From Sphingomonas sp. S-NIH.Pt15_0812 (GTDB lineage Bacteria > Pseudomonadota > Alphaproteobacteria > Sphingomonadales > Sphingomonadaceae): a DNA stretch of 64,000 bases. The translations under genes were made by a program, and so were the position numbers. The stretch's first letter is position 1. Each line of letters begins with the position of its first letter. Below are positions 16,961 through 25,877 of the stretch, in pieces. The notes beneath the pieces were generated by a model. That model did not search any database. It had not been told where the DNA came from and was given only the letters and a program-made list of their open reading frames with translations. Location of the stretch: positions 1 to 64,000 of the forward strand of contig NZ_QLJH01000016.1 in the NCBI RefSeq assembly GCF_003951315.1. The letters are read 5' to 3'.

Positions 16961-17143
16961 TCAGATCTTGTCGCCGAGCGCACCCTTGACCGAACCCTTG
17001 ACGTCCTGGCCCGTGCCCTTGAGCTGCTGGGCCTCACCTTCGGCGCGCAGGCTCTCATTGTCGGTGGCCTTGCCGACGGCTTCCTTGACCGACCCGGCGA
17101 TCTTGTTGCCAGCCGCTGCCATCTTGTCGGACATCTCGCCCAT
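16961..17143 (-). CDS. csbD: CsbD family stress protein
   Basis: 60 residues, MGEMSDKMAAAGNKIAGSVKEAVGKATDNESLRAEGEAQQLKG..., the helical, lysine/glutamate-rich repeat of CsbD-like proteins. The ATG at 17141-17143 is preferred because AAGGA lies 7 bases upstream; a TTG six codons earlier lies upstream of that site. CsbD proteins are small general-stress proteins of unknown biochemistry. A GGAAC-N16-CGTTT element upstream fits control by the alphaproteobacterial general stress sigma factor EcfG. Confidence 0.85.
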   Translation of the reverse strand: MGEMSDKMAAAGNKIAGSVKEAVGKATDNESLRAEGEAQQLKGTGQDVKGSVKGALGDKI

Positions 17144-17190
17144 ATCTCTATCCTTTATCAAGCCGGTCGGGTGCGGACCGGTTGGAGATT

Positions 17191-17216
17191 AAACGACATC
17201 AAGGCGGACGGGTTCC
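17191..17216 (-). promoter_or_regulatory. EcfG-type general stress promoter of csbD
   Basis: On the minus strand GGAAC (17216-17212) is followed after 16 bases by CGTTT (17195-17191), matching the GGAAC-N16/17-CGTT consensus known for EcfG/SigT promoters in alphaproteobacteria. It lies 48 bp upstream of the csbD start codon. Confidence 0.7.
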
Positions 17217-17325
17217 TTGACCCGCCAATCCCGCAGCGGGAAAGGGCCGGACTTTACCTGTTTCGGCACGCTGCTAAGAAGCCGACGACCTTCCCGGCAC
17301 AGGGGGCAGGCGAGTGGAGTAGGGC

Positions 17326-18507
17326 GTGGCGGTTATCGAACAATCCCCCGGCGAGGATGGCAACGCTGTACCATCGCCCGGTGAACTGCAATATCGCCTG
17401 CACCAGCAATCCGTCCTGGCCGATTTCGGGATCGAGGCGCTGCGGGCGCGGGAACTCGCACCGATGCTGCGTCGTGCGGTCGAGCTGTGCGCGGCGGGGA
17501 TGCGTTCGCCCTATGCCAAGCTGCTGGAGTATGACGACGAAAGCGGCAAGTTGCTGGTCCGCGAAGGGGTCGGCTGGCGCGCCGGCGTGGTCGGCGCGGT
17601 GGAGATGGATAGCGACGCCCGATCCCCCGCCGGTTTTGCCTTCCATTCGGGCGAGGCGGTGATCTCCAACCATCTCGACAACGAGGAACGCTTCCGCACC
17701 CCCGCGTTCATGGCCGACCACGGCATTTGTCGCGCGATCAACGTGGTGGTCGAGGCGGGTGGCCGGAAGTTCGGCGTGCTGGAGGTCGACAGCGCCGAAG
17801 AAGGCCAGTTCGAGGCCGCCGACCTCGCCTTCATGCAGGGCTTCGCCAATCTGATCGGCGTCGCGATCGAGCGGCAACATGCCGAACAGCGCCTCGCCGC
17901 CGCGATCGAGCATCAGGAACTGCTGACACGCGAGGCGAGCCACCGGGTCAAGAACAGCCTGGCGCTGGTGTCCGCGATGCTGAACCTCCAGATGCAGGAG
18001 GATGAGGACCCGCGCATCGCCCGGATGCTCGGCGATGCGCAGGCGCGGATCACCGCCATCGCCCAGGCGCACGACCGGCTATGGCGCGGGCAGCAGGTCG
18101 GCATCGTGGCGCTCGACGAACTGGTCTGCGGCATCGTCTCCAACCTGGCGGACCAGGCCTGTCTCGACAATGTGGATTGCGACATCTGCGCGGCGGAGCT
18201 GAACGCCGATATCGCCATCCCGGTCGGCCTGATGGTGACCGAACTGGTCACCAACGCCATCAAATATGCCGCCGATGCCGGTCCGATCACGGTGCGGCTG
18301 GCGCAGACGGGGGCGGAGTTCGTGCTGACCGTCACCGATCGGGGACCGGGGCTGCCAACGGACTTCGACCTGAAGGCGATGTCGCGGGAAAGCCTGGGGA
18401 TGCGGATGATCGCCAGCCTCGCGCGCCAGCTTCGCGGCCAACTGGACTTCGCGGATGCCGGGCCGGGGATGCGCGTGACATTGCGCTTCCCCGACCCGCG
18501 CCGCTGA
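17326..18507 (+). CDS. GAF-domain sensor histidine kinase (HisKA_2/HWE type)
   Basis: 393 residues from GTG at 17326. A GAF domain spans roughly residues 25-180; the phosphoacceptor region TREASHRVKNSLALVSAMLNLQ is the HisKA_2 H-box, and the HATPase domain holds ELVTNAIKYA (N box), DRGPGLP (G1) and SLGMRMIASLARQL. No membrane segment, so it is a soluble sensor of a small molecule or redox state. Kinases of this class commonly feed PhyR in the alphaproteobacterial general stress response. It starts divergently from csbD, whose promoter looks EcfG-dependent, which makes a stress-response role plausible but unproven. Confidence 0.85.
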   Translation: MAVIEQSPGEDGNAVPSPGELQYRLHQQSVLADFGIEALRARELAPMLRRAVELCAAGMRSPYAKLLEYDDESGKLLVREGVGWRAGVVGAVEMDSDARSPAGFAFHSGEAVISNHLDNEERFRTPAFMADHGICRAINVVVEAGGRKFGVLEVDSAEEGQFEAADLAFMQGFANLIGVAIERQHAEQRLAAAIEHQELLTREASHRVKNSLALVSAMLNLQMQEDEDPRIARMLGDAQARITAIAQAHDRLWRGQQVGIVALDELVCGIVSNLADQACLDNVDCDICAAELNADIAIPVGLMVTELVTNAIKYAADAGPITVRLAQTGAEFVLTVTDRGPGLPTDFDLKAMSRESLGMRMIASLARQLRGQLDFADAGPGMRVTLRFPDPRR

Positions 18508-18514
18508 GTGACGC

Positions 18515-19867
18515 TCAGGCGGTCGCTGCCCCCAATTCCCCGCTCGCCCGCGCCTTGCGGCCATAGACCCATTCGAACAACGGACTGGCCATCATCGTCG
18601 TGACGATCGCCATCAGCACCAGCATCGAGAAGAGCGTCGGGCCGATGATCCCCTTGCTCAGGCCGATATTGATGATGATCAGCTCCATCAGCCCACGCGA
18701 GTTCATCAGCGCACCGATGCCGAGCGCGGTGCGATTGTCCTCGCCGCACGCCCGCGCCGCCAGGTAGCAGGCGCCGAACTTGGCGGCGATCGATGCGGCC
18801 AGGATGCCGAGCGCGATCAGCAGCAGCGCGCCGGAATTGACCATGTCCATCCGCGTGTTCAGCCCCGAATAGGTGAAGAACATCGGCAGCAGCAGCACGA
18901 CCGCCAGCGGCTCGACCTTCTTCTTCAGCTCGGTGACGAACAGGCCGCGCGGCATGAACACGCCCAGGATGAAGCCGCCGAAGATGCCGTGCACGCCGAT
19001 CGCATCCATGATGAAGGCGGAGAGGCAGAACAGCATCAGCGTGATCGCCAGCACGTTCATGCTCATCTCGCCCCGCGCCTCGACCGCGCGGCCGAGGGGG
19101 GCGAGCAGCCGCCGGCCGAAGGCGAACAGGAACCCGATATAGAGGATCGCCCCGCCGATCGCGAGGATCGCCACGCCGCTGCCACCGCCGAAGGTCGCCA
19201 GCACCACCGCCAGCACGCACCATGACGCGGCATCGTCGAACGCGCCCGCGGTCAGCGACAGCGTGCCGAGCGGGCTGTCCGACAGGCCGCGTTCGTTGAT
19301 GATCCGCGCCAGCATCGGAAAGGCGGTGAGCGCGATGCAGGCGCCCAGGAACAGCGTCGCGCTGCCGGTGCCGATGTTCGGCGCGAACAGGCCGGGCACG
19401 GTCAGCAGCATCGGCGTGATCAGCGCCGCGATCAGGAAGGGTGCGGCGATGCCGGAGGCGGACACCGCCATCGCGCTCTTCGCCTTGGACTGGAAATGGT
19501 CCAGCCGCAGCGTCAGCCCGACCAGGAACATGTAGATCGCCACGCCGAGCTGCGCGCCGGCATAGAGGATGTTCTTGGTCTCCTTGGGGAAGATCGCCGC
19601 CTGCAGGTCGGGTGCGAACAGGCCGAGCAGCGAGGGGCCGAGCAGCACGCCGGCGATCATCTCGCCCACCACCGGCGGCTGCGCCAGCACGCGCTGCGCG
19701 AACCAGCTGACCAGCCGGCAGGCCAGGATGATGATCGCGAGCTGGAGGAAGAAATGGATGCTGTAGTCGCCCGGCACATAGCTGGTGGCGCTTGCCGGCA
19801 CGGCAGGGCCGTGCGCGGACAGCATCCCGCCGGCCACATGCCGGAAACTGTCGATCATGTCGTTCAT
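18515..19867 (-). CDS. CPA2-family cation:proton antiporter
   Basis: 450 residues, strongly hydrophobic throughout with about 12 membrane segments starting at IHFFLQLAIIILACRLVSWFA. VVGEMIAGVLLGPSLLG is the typical first conserved helix of Kef/NapA-like CPA2 exchangers, and LTAGAFDDAASWCVLA contains the paired acidic residues in the ion-binding helix. No C-terminal TrkA-N domain. It probably exchanges Na+ or K+ for protons at the inner membrane. The ATG at 19865-19867 is preceded by GGGAGAGCG. It is convergent with the histidine kinase gene, 7 bp away. Confidence 0.88.
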   Translation of the reverse strand: MNDMIDSFRHVAGGMLSAHGPAVPASATSYVPGDYSIHFFLQLAIIILACRLVSWFAQRVLAQPPVVGEMIAGVLLGPSLLGLFAPDLQAAIFPKETKNILYAGAQLGVAIYMFLVGLTLRLDHFQSKAKSAMAVSASGIAAPFLIAALITPMLLTVPGLFAPNIGTGSATLFLGACIALTAFPMLARIINERGLSDSPLGTLSLTAGAFDDAASWCVLAVVLATFGGGSGVAILAIGGAILYIGFLFAFGRRLLAPLGRAVEARGEMSMNVLAITLMLFCLSAFIMDAIGVHGIFGGFILGVFMPRGLFVTELKKKVEPLAVVLLLPMFFTYSGLNTRMDMVNSGALLLIALGILAASIAAKFGACYLAARACGEDNRTALGIGALMNSRGLMELIIINIGLSKGIIGPTLFSMLVLMAIVTTMMASPLFEWVYGRKARASGELGAATA

Positions 19868-20002
19868 CGCTCTCCCTGGTCCCCCGATGTCCGGTGTTTG
19901 ATCGGGTTGAAAGCCAAGCCGCTGGCCAGCGCAAGACCGGTTCCGGTGCCGCTGCGACGATTTTCGGGAGCGCTACCGGGATTGTGGCTTGGCGGAAACA
20001 AC

Positions 20003-20023
20003 GTAGGTACGTACCTACAGGTA
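20003..20023. promoter_or_regulatory. palindromic operator of toxin-antitoxin operon
   Basis: GTAGGTACGTACCTAC at 20003-20018 is a perfect 16-bp palindrome, overlapped by a second inverted pair TACCT/AGGTA at 20012-20023. It lies 22-42 bp before the antitoxin start. Phd/VapB-type antitoxins repress their own operon by binding such palindromes, so this is the likely autoregulatory site. Confidence 0.7.
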
Positions 20024-20044
20024 AACGAGCAAAACAGGTGCGCG

Positions 20045-20287
20045 ATGAAGACGTTGAGCAGCCGTGCGTTCAACCAGGACGTCAGCCTCGCCAAGCGACT
20101 CGCCAAGGTCGAGCCGGTGTTCATCACCGATCGCGGTCGCCCGACCCATGTGCTGATCGGCATCGAGGCGTTCCGGCACATGGCCGGGCCGGGCGAGAGC
20201 ATCGTCGACCTGCTGGCCGCCGGGGGCGAGGCGCTGCCCGAGCGGCCGCCGGTCGCGCGTTGGACGCGCGGCGGCGGCGGGCGCTGA
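20045..20287 (+). CDS. Phd/YefM-type antitoxin
   Basis: 80 residues from ATG 20045: MKTLSSRAFNQDVSLAKRLA followed by PVFITDRGRPTHVLIGIEAFRHM. This is the Phd/YefM fold, where the N-terminus binds DNA and the C-terminus (DLLAAGGEALPERPPVARW) wraps the toxin. The gene ends in TGA sharing its A with the ATG of the PIN-domain toxin. A palindromic operator lies upstream. Confidence 0.88.
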   Translation: MKTLSSRAFNQDVSLAKRLAKVEPVFITDRGRPTHVLIGIEAFRHMAGPGESIVDLLAAGGEALPERPPVARWTRGGGGR

Positions 20288-20784
20288 TGTACCTGCTCGA
20301 CACCGCGATCGTCGGCGCGCTCAAACAGGCGCGCAGTGGCGAGGGTGATCCGGGGCTTGCGCTCTGGGCGGGCGGGGTGCCGCGCCAAGAGCTGTTCCTG
20401 TCGGTGGTGACGCTGCTCGAATTGCAGGAAGCCGCCGCCGGCCTGCCCGGCCGGAAGCGCGGTGGAGCGGACGGCATGAGCTTGGAAGCCTGGATCGGCG
20501 ACCGGGTGGTGCCGGCGTTCGAGGGGCGCATCCTGCCCGTGGACCTGCCGGTGGCGCGGCGGGCGGGCGGTCTGGCCTATGCGGAGATGCGCGACGCCCT
20601 GCTGGTCGCGACCGCGCTGGTCCATGGCCTGACCCTCGTCACCGCCGATCCGGGCGCCTATAAGGTCGGGCGGCCCAAGCTGTTCTGCCCGCTCGGCTAT
20701 ACGCCGCAGGAGCCGGAGGAGGATTGGCGCGAGGCTGCGCGGGGCGGATCGCAGTGGTTCCGCAACCTGTTCGTGAGGATGTGA
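20287..20784 (+). CDS. vapC: PIN-domain toxin (VapC-like)
   Basis: 165 residues. The PIN metal-binding acids are visible: D5 in MYLLDTAIVG, the glutamate in VTLLELQEAA, the aspartate in EMRDALLVATALVHGL and the final TADP. PIN toxins cut tRNA or mRNA and are held inactive by the antitoxin encoded directly upstream. The long C-terminal tail (about 35 residues after LFCPLGYTP) and a 15-residue insert before SLEAWIGDRVVP are longer than in minimal VapC proteins. The flavoenzyme gene starts 4 bp after its stop. Confidence 0.85.
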   Translation: MYLLDTAIVGALKQARSGEGDPGLALWAGGVPRQELFLSVVTLLELQEAAAGLPGRKRGGADGMSLEAWIGDRVVPAFEGRILPVDLPVARRAGGLAYAEMRDALLVATALVHGLTLVTADPGAYKVGRPKLFCPLGYTPQEPEEDWREAARGGSQWFRNLFVRM

Positions 20785-20788
20785 GGGG

Positions 20789-22300
20789 ATGACGGACGGG
20801 CGCTCGATCCTGATCGTCGGCGGCGGCACGGCCGGCTGGCTGACCGCCGCCTATCTCGCCCGGCACCTGGCGATGGTACGCCCGGGCGTGGCGATCACCC
20901 TGCTCGACGCGCCCGAGATCGGCCCGATCGGCGTGGGCGAGGGGGCCTTTCCGACGATCCGGTCGACGCTGCGCTATCTCGGGATCGACGAGGGCGGGTT
21001 CCTGCGCGGGACCAGCGCCAGCTTCAAACAGGGCATCCGCTTCGACGACTGGCTCCATGCGCCGGATGCGGGTCGGCGGCATCGCTACCTCCACCCGTTC
21101 GAGCCGCCCTATCGATCCGACGAGGTCGACCTGGTCGCGCACTGGCTGGCGCAGGACGCGGCGACACGCGCGCCCTTCGCCGAGGCGGTGACGATCCAGC
21201 ACCGGGTCGCGGCGGCGGGGCGGGGGCCGAAGCAGGCGGGCGAGGCGGGCTATGAGGGACCGCTCAGCTACGCCTATCATTTCGACGCGATTCGGCTCGG
21301 CCGGCTGCTCGCGGATCGCGCCGAGGCGCTGGGCGTGCGGCGGCTCGACGGGCGGCTGGTGCGCGCGGTGCGGGGGACGGACGGTTCGATCACGCATCTG
21401 GAGACGGAGCCGCATGGCACCCTGTCGGCCGACCTCTATATCGATTGCACCGGGCAACATGCCGCGTTGATCGGCGAGGCGCTGGGCGAACCTTTCGTGT
21501 CGGTGCGCGACCGGCTGTTCACCAACCGCGCGCTGGTCTGTCGCCTGCCCTATGAGCGGGATGACACCCCGCTGCCCACCATGACGATCGCCACCGCGCA
21601 TCATGCCGGCTGGACCTGGGACATCGGCACGGCCGAGGCGCGCGGGATCGGCACGGTCTATTCGGACGATCATCTGACTGCTGACCAGGCCATGCAGGGG
21701 CTGGCGGACTATACGGGCGTCGCGGCGGATCGGTTGGAGGTGCGCGCGCTCGGTTTCGAGCCGGGATATCGCCGGCGACCCTGGGTCGGCAATTGTATTG
21801 CGGTCGGCCTGTCGGGCGGGTTCCTGGAGCCGCTGGAGTCGACCGGCATCCTGCTGATCGAGGCGGCGGTGGCGATGATCGCCGAACTCTTCCCCCGTCG
21901 CGGACCTGTCGCGGCCCCGGCCGCGCGGTTCAACGCGCTGATGACCGCGCGCTACGAAGCCATCGCCGATTTCCTGAAGCTCCATTACGCCCTCAGCCGC
22001 CGGACCGAGCCCTTCTGGCAGGACAATCGGGCGGCCGGGTCCCGCTCCGAGCGCCTGGCGGGACTGCTCGACCAGTGGCGCTACCGGCCGCCCAACCGCT
22101 TCGACTTCACGCTGGACGTGGAGAGCTTCGCCTTCTTCAACTACCAATATATCCTCTACGGCATGGACTGGGCCGGCGATGCCGAACCGGTGCCGCAGGA
22201 GGGCGGGGCGCAGCTGTTCCGCAAGCTGCGCCAGTTCGGCGACCATGCCGCCGCCGACCTGCCGAGCCACCGCGACCTGGTCGCGGCGATGCGGGGATGA
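20789..22300 (+). CDS. tryptophan-halogenase-like flavin-dependent enzyme
   Basis: 503 residues. FAD motif ILIVGGGTAGWLTA at residues 7-20; K80 in SFKQGIRF aligns with the catalytic lysine of PrnA-type tryptophan halogenases (K79), and E350 in GFLEPLESTGI with the conserved glutamate. The WxWxIP motif is altered to W275-T-W277-D-I-G, proline replaced by glycine. Such halogenases use FADH2 supplied by a separate reductase and chloride or bromide. Sphingomonads carry many paralogues whose substrates are unknown. It is placed 4 bp after the toxin gene and probably shares its transcript, an unusual partner for a toxin-antitoxin pair. Confidence 0.82.
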   Translation: MTDGRSILIVGGGTAGWLTAAYLARHLAMVRPGVAITLLDAPEIGPIGVGEGAFPTIRSTLRYLGIDEGGFLRGTSASFKQGIRFDDWLHAPDAGRRHRYLHPFEPPYRSDEVDLVAHWLAQDAATRAPFAEAVTIQHRVAAAGRGPKQAGEAGYEGPLSYAYHFDAIRLGRLLADRAEALGVRRLDGRLVRAVRGTDGSITHLETEPHGTLSADLYIDCTGQHAALIGEALGEPFVSVRDRLFTNRALVCRLPYERDDTPLPTMTIATAHHAGWTWDIGTAEARGIGTVYSDDHLTADQAMQGLADYTGVAADRLEVRALGFEPGYRRRPWVGNCIAVGLSGGFLEPLESTGILLIEAAVAMIAELFPRRGPVAAPAARFNALMTARYEAIADFLKLHYALSRRTEPFWQDNRAAGSRSERLAGLLDQWRYRPPNRFDFTLDVESFAFFNYQYILYGMDWAGDAEPVPQEGGAQLFRKLRQFGDHAAADLPSHRDLVAAMRG

Positions 22301-22304
22301 GCCG

Positions 22305-24092
22305 TCAACCCTTGTAGAGCGCGTCCAGCCGCTCGCCATAGACCTGGCGCAGGACATGGCGGCGGATCTTGAGGCTGGGGGTCAGCTGCTCGTTCTCGAT
22401 CGCGAACGGTTCGTCGGCCAGGATGAAGCGGCGGATGCGCTCGGTGACGGACAGGTCCCGGTTCACCCGCTCCACCGCCTGGCCGAGCGCGGTGCGATAT
22501 TCGCTATTCTCCGCCAGCCGGTCGAAGCGGCAGCTGTCGCCGTTCCGCGCGCACCATTCCTGCGTCCATTCGGGATCGGGCGCGATCACCGCGACCATAT
22601 AGGGGCGGCGGTCGCCATGGATCATCGCCTGGGCGATCTCGGGTTGCAGGGTCAGCATCCCCTCGACCTTCTGGGGCGCGACATTCTCGCCCTTGTCGTT
22701 GATGATCAGGTCCTTCTTGCGGTCGGTGATGCGGATGCGGCCGGCGGCGTCGAACTCGCCGATATCGCCGGTGTGCAGCCAGCCGTCCTTCAGCACGCGC
22801 GCCGTCTCGGCATCGTTGCGCCAATAGCCATGCATCACCAGCTCGCCGCGGACCAGGATCTCGCCATCGGCGGCGATCCGCACCTCGGTGTTCAGGAGCG
22901 GCGGGCCGACCGAGTCCATCGTCACGCCGACCGAGGGCCGGTTGCACGAGATGACCGGCGCGGCCTCGGTCTGGCCATAGCCTTGCAGGAAGGTGACGCC
23001 CAGCGACTGGAAGAACTCGCCCACCTCCGGGGTCAGCGGCGCGCCGCCGGAGATCATCGCCTTGATCCGGCCGCCGAACTTCTTGGCGATCTTGGGCTTG
23101 AACAGCGTGTCGACGAGGAGCGCCTTGGGCCGGTCGATCAGCCGCACCCGACCCGCCGCGCGTTGCGCCCCGATGTCGAGCGCCGCCGCGAACAGCTTCG
23201 CCGACAGGCCGCCCTGCCGCTCGATCGCCTTGGTGATGCGGGTCCGCAGCACCTCGAACAGGCGGGGGACGACGAACATGATCGTCGGCCGCACCTCCTC
23301 GATATTGGCGGCGAGCTTGTCGAGCCCTTCCGCATAGTAGATCTGCCCGCCCATGCCGATCGGGAAATGCTGCCCGCCGGTATGCTCATAGGCGTGGCTG
23401 AGCGGCAGGAAGGACAGGAACACCTCGTCCCCCCAGCCGAAATCCTCGGCGACGACGGCGCTGCATCCGGCGACATTGTGCAGGATCGCGCCATGATGCT
23501 GCATCACGCCGCGCGGCGCGCCGCCGGTGCCGCTGGTGTAAATGACGCACGCCAGGTCGTCCCGGCCGAAGTCGGCGCGCGCGGCGGCGGTGGCGGGTTC
23601 GGTCGGATGATCCGCGATCAGCCGGTTCCAGTCGTGGAAGTCGAGCCCGGCGGCGGGCGCGCGCATTTCGTCGATGCCGATCACGATCTGGCCCTGATTG
23701 GATTTGAGCACCGCCGGCATCAGCACCTTGGCGAGCTTGGCGGTCGAGACGATGATCGCGCAGGCGCCGCTATTCTCCAGGATGTGGAGATGGTCGCGCT
23801 CGGTATTGGTGACATAGGTCGGCACCGTGACGCAGCCGGCGGCCATGATCGCCAGGTCGGACAGGCACCATTCGGGCCGGTTCTCCGCCACCAGCATCAC
23901 CCGGTCGCCGCGCTTCAATCCCAGCGACTGGAGCGCGGTGGCGAGGCTGGCGACCTGACGCGCCGCCTGCGCCCAGCTTGTCGGCTGCCATGCGCCATCG
24001 GCCTTGCGCCAGAGGAAGGGGGCGTCGCCCTTCTCCGTGGCGCGGGCAAAGAACATCGCGACCAGATTGGGGAAATGCTCCAGCGTCCGCAT
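22305..24092 (-). CDS. long-chain acyl-CoA synthetase (AMP-forming)
   Basis: 595 residues. The adenylation P-loop VIYTSGTGGAPRGVM (T to G change in the usual SGTTG), LPLSHAYEHTGG, the acyl-binding QGYGQTEAAPVIS and the hinge DGWLHTGDIGEFDAAGRIRITDRKKDLI identify a FadD15-like acyl-CoA ligase. It activates free fatty acids to acyl-CoA using ATP. It faces the halogenase gene tail-to-tail, 4 bp apart. Its upstream 59 bp run to the gamma-glutamyltransferase gene, also leftward, so co-transcription is possible. Confidence 0.9.
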   Translation of the reverse strand: MRTLEHFPNLVAMFFARATEKGDAPFLWRKADGAWQPTSWAQAARQVASLATALQSLGLKRGDRVMLVAENRPEWCLSDLAIMAAGCVTVPTYVTNTERDHLHILENSGACAIIVSTAKLAKVLMPAVLKSNQGQIVIGIDEMRAPAAGLDFHDWNRLIADHPTEPATAAARADFGRDDLACVIYTSGTGGAPRGVMQHHGAILHNVAGCSAVVAEDFGWGDEVFLSFLPLSHAYEHTGGQHFPIGMGGQIYYAEGLDKLAANIEEVRPTIMFVVPRLFEVLRTRITKAIERQGGLSAKLFAAALDIGAQRAAGRVRLIDRPKALLVDTLFKPKIAKKFGGRIKAMISGGAPLTPEVGEFFQSLGVTFLQGYGQTEAAPVISCNRPSVGVTMDSVGPPLLNTEVRIAADGEILVRGELVMHGYWRNDAETARVLKDGWLHTGDIGEFDAAGRIRITDRKKDLIINDKGENVAPQKVEGMLTLQPEIAQAMIHGDRRPYMVAVIAPDPEWTQEWCARNGDSCRFDRLAENSEYRTALGQAVERVNRDLSVTERIRRFILADEPFAIENEQLTPSLKIRRHVLRQVYGERLDALYKG

Positions 24093-24151
24093 CGTCTCTC
24101 CTTTCGCGCGTCCATGATCAAACGTCGCGGGTGCCGTTTTCTGTGTTCAGC

Positions 24152-25837
24152 CTATTCGGAAAGCGCGGTGCCGACGCTGCGCGGATCGGCCGCGCCGACC
24201 CAGCCGCGCGGCGTCCGCTCGACCGCGTTCGCCTTGAGCCCGAGCTTGCCGATCGTAACCCGGTGGCCCAGCGTTTCGAGCGCCGGCTTCATCGCGGTCA
24301 GCCAGGTGCCCTGTTCCAGCACCAGCCCGTCGCTGTTGAAGAAGACCAGAGGCGTACCCAGGGCCTCGCGCGCCGGCATCCCCCAGTCGAGATGTGCGAT
24401 CAGCGCCTTGGCGACCTGCATGATGATCGTGCGCCCGCCGGCCGCGCCGACCGAGAAGATCGCCTTGTCGTCACGGTCATAGACGATGGTCGGGGCCATG
24501 GACGACAGCGGCCGCTTGCCGCCCTCCGGCCGGTTGGCGACCGGCGCGCCGTCCTTTTTGGGTGCGAAGGTGAAGTCGGTCAGCTCGTTGTTGAGGACAT
24601 AGCCATTGGCGATCAGCTGGCTGCCGAACGGCCCCTCTACCGTCGAGGTCATGGTGGCGATGTCGCCGCTCTTGTCGACCGCGATGAAATGGGTGGTGGC
24701 CGGCACCTCCGACGATACCGCCGCCGTCATCCGTCCGGCCCCCGCCGGGTGGCCGGGCAAGTAGGTGCCGAGGCTATGGTCCGGGGCGATCAGGGCGGAG
24801 CGCTGGCGCAGATAGGCGGGGGCGATCAGCCCGGCGACCGGGTTCCGCACAAAGGCCGGGTCGCCCAGATAGGTGTCGCGATCGGCATAGGCGAGCTGCA
24901 TGGCCTCGGCGATCAGGTGCCAGGCGACGGGCGAGTCCTTGCCGAGCTTGCGCAGGTCGAACCGCTCCAGCATCCCCAGGATCTGGAGCACGGTGACGCC
25001 GCCCGAGGAGGGCGGGGCCATGCTGCAGATGCGATAGCGGCGGTAGGTGCCGCAGACCGGAGCGCGTTCGATCGCGCGGTAGCCGGCCAGGTCGGCGGCG
25101 GTCATCGCGCTGGGCGCGACGCGGCTCTGCGTGGCGACGCGGAGCAGCTCGGCGGCATTGTCGCCGGTGTAGAAGGCGTCCGGTCCCTGTTCGGACAGCG
25201 TGCGGAGCAGCGTGGCGAGGCGCGGGTTCCTGATGGTCTCGCCGACCTTGGCGTCGCCATAGAGCGCGCGGGCATCGTCGAAATTGGTATCGGCCCAGAG
25301 CGGCGAGACGATGCGGACGCCGTTCACCAGCGGCGGCGTCGCGGCATAGCCCTGCTCCGCCAGCCGGATCGCGGGCTGGAACAGCGCCTTCCACGGCAGC
25401 TTGCCCCAGCGCTTGTGCGCCTGCGCCAGCAGGCGGACATTGCCGGGCACACCGACCGACCGGCCGCCGGGAAAGGCCTGGGCGAAGGGCAGGGGCTGGC
25501 CGTCCGGCCCCAGCCACAGGCTCGACGTGTCGGCGGCGGGGGCGGTTTCGCGGCCGTCGATCGTCTCGACCTTGCCGGTCCGCCCGTCATTATGGACCAG
25601 GAAGCCGCCGCCGCCGATGCCGGAGGATTGCGGCTCGACCACGGTCAGCGCCAACATCATCGCCATGGCGGCATCGGTGGCGGTGCCGCCCTGGCGCAGG
25701 ATGTCCTGCCCCGCCTCGGTCGCGCGCGGATCGGCGGAGGTGACGACGCCGCGCGAGATCGCGGCCTTCTGGGCGGCGGGCGCGGCCTGGACGGCAAGCG
25801 GCGCGGTCAGCGCGGCGGCGAGCAACAGGGTCTTCAT
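24152..25837 (-). CDS. ggt: gamma-glutamyltransferase
   Basis: 561 residues from ATG at 25835-25837, beginning with a signal peptide (MKTLLLAAALTAPLAVQA). The proenzyme self-cleavage and nucleophile threonine is in VPATTHFIAVDKSGD; RPLSSMAPTIV and GAAGGRTI are the substrate and oxyanion regions. The mature enzyme is a periplasmic heterodimer that cleaves glutathione and other gamma-glutamyl compounds. The frame stays open upstream into pyrD, but the signal peptide fixes the start. Confidence 0.92.
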   Translation of the reverse strand: MKTLLLAAALTAPLAVQAAPAAQKAAISRGVVTSADPRATEAGQDILRQGGTATDAAMAMMLALTVVEPQSSGIGGGGFLVHNDGRTGKVETIDGRETAPAADTSSLWLGPDGQPLPFAQAFPGGRSVGVPGNVRLLAQAHKRWGKLPWKALFQPAIRLAEQGYAATPPLVNGVRIVSPLWADTNFDDARALYGDAKVGETIRNPRLATLLRTLSEQGPDAFYTGDNAAELLRVATQSRVAPSAMTAADLAGYRAIERAPVCGTYRRYRICSMAPPSSGGVTVLQILGMLERFDLRKLGKDSPVAWHLIAEAMQLAYADRDTYLGDPAFVRNPVAGLIAPAYLRQRSALIAPDHSLGTYLPGHPAGAGRMTAAVSSEVPATTHFIAVDKSGDIATMTSTVEGPFGSQLIANGYVLNNELTDFTFAPKKDGAPVANRPEGGKRPLSSMAPTIVYDRDDKAIFSVGAAGGRTIIMQVAKALIAHLDWGMPAREALGTPLVFFNSDGLVLEQGTWLTAMKPALETLGHRVTIGKLGLKANAVERTPRGWVGAADPRSVGTALSE

Positions 25838-25877
25838 CGCTCCGGACCGTAGCGTCCGCGCCGTGCCGCGCAACCCG

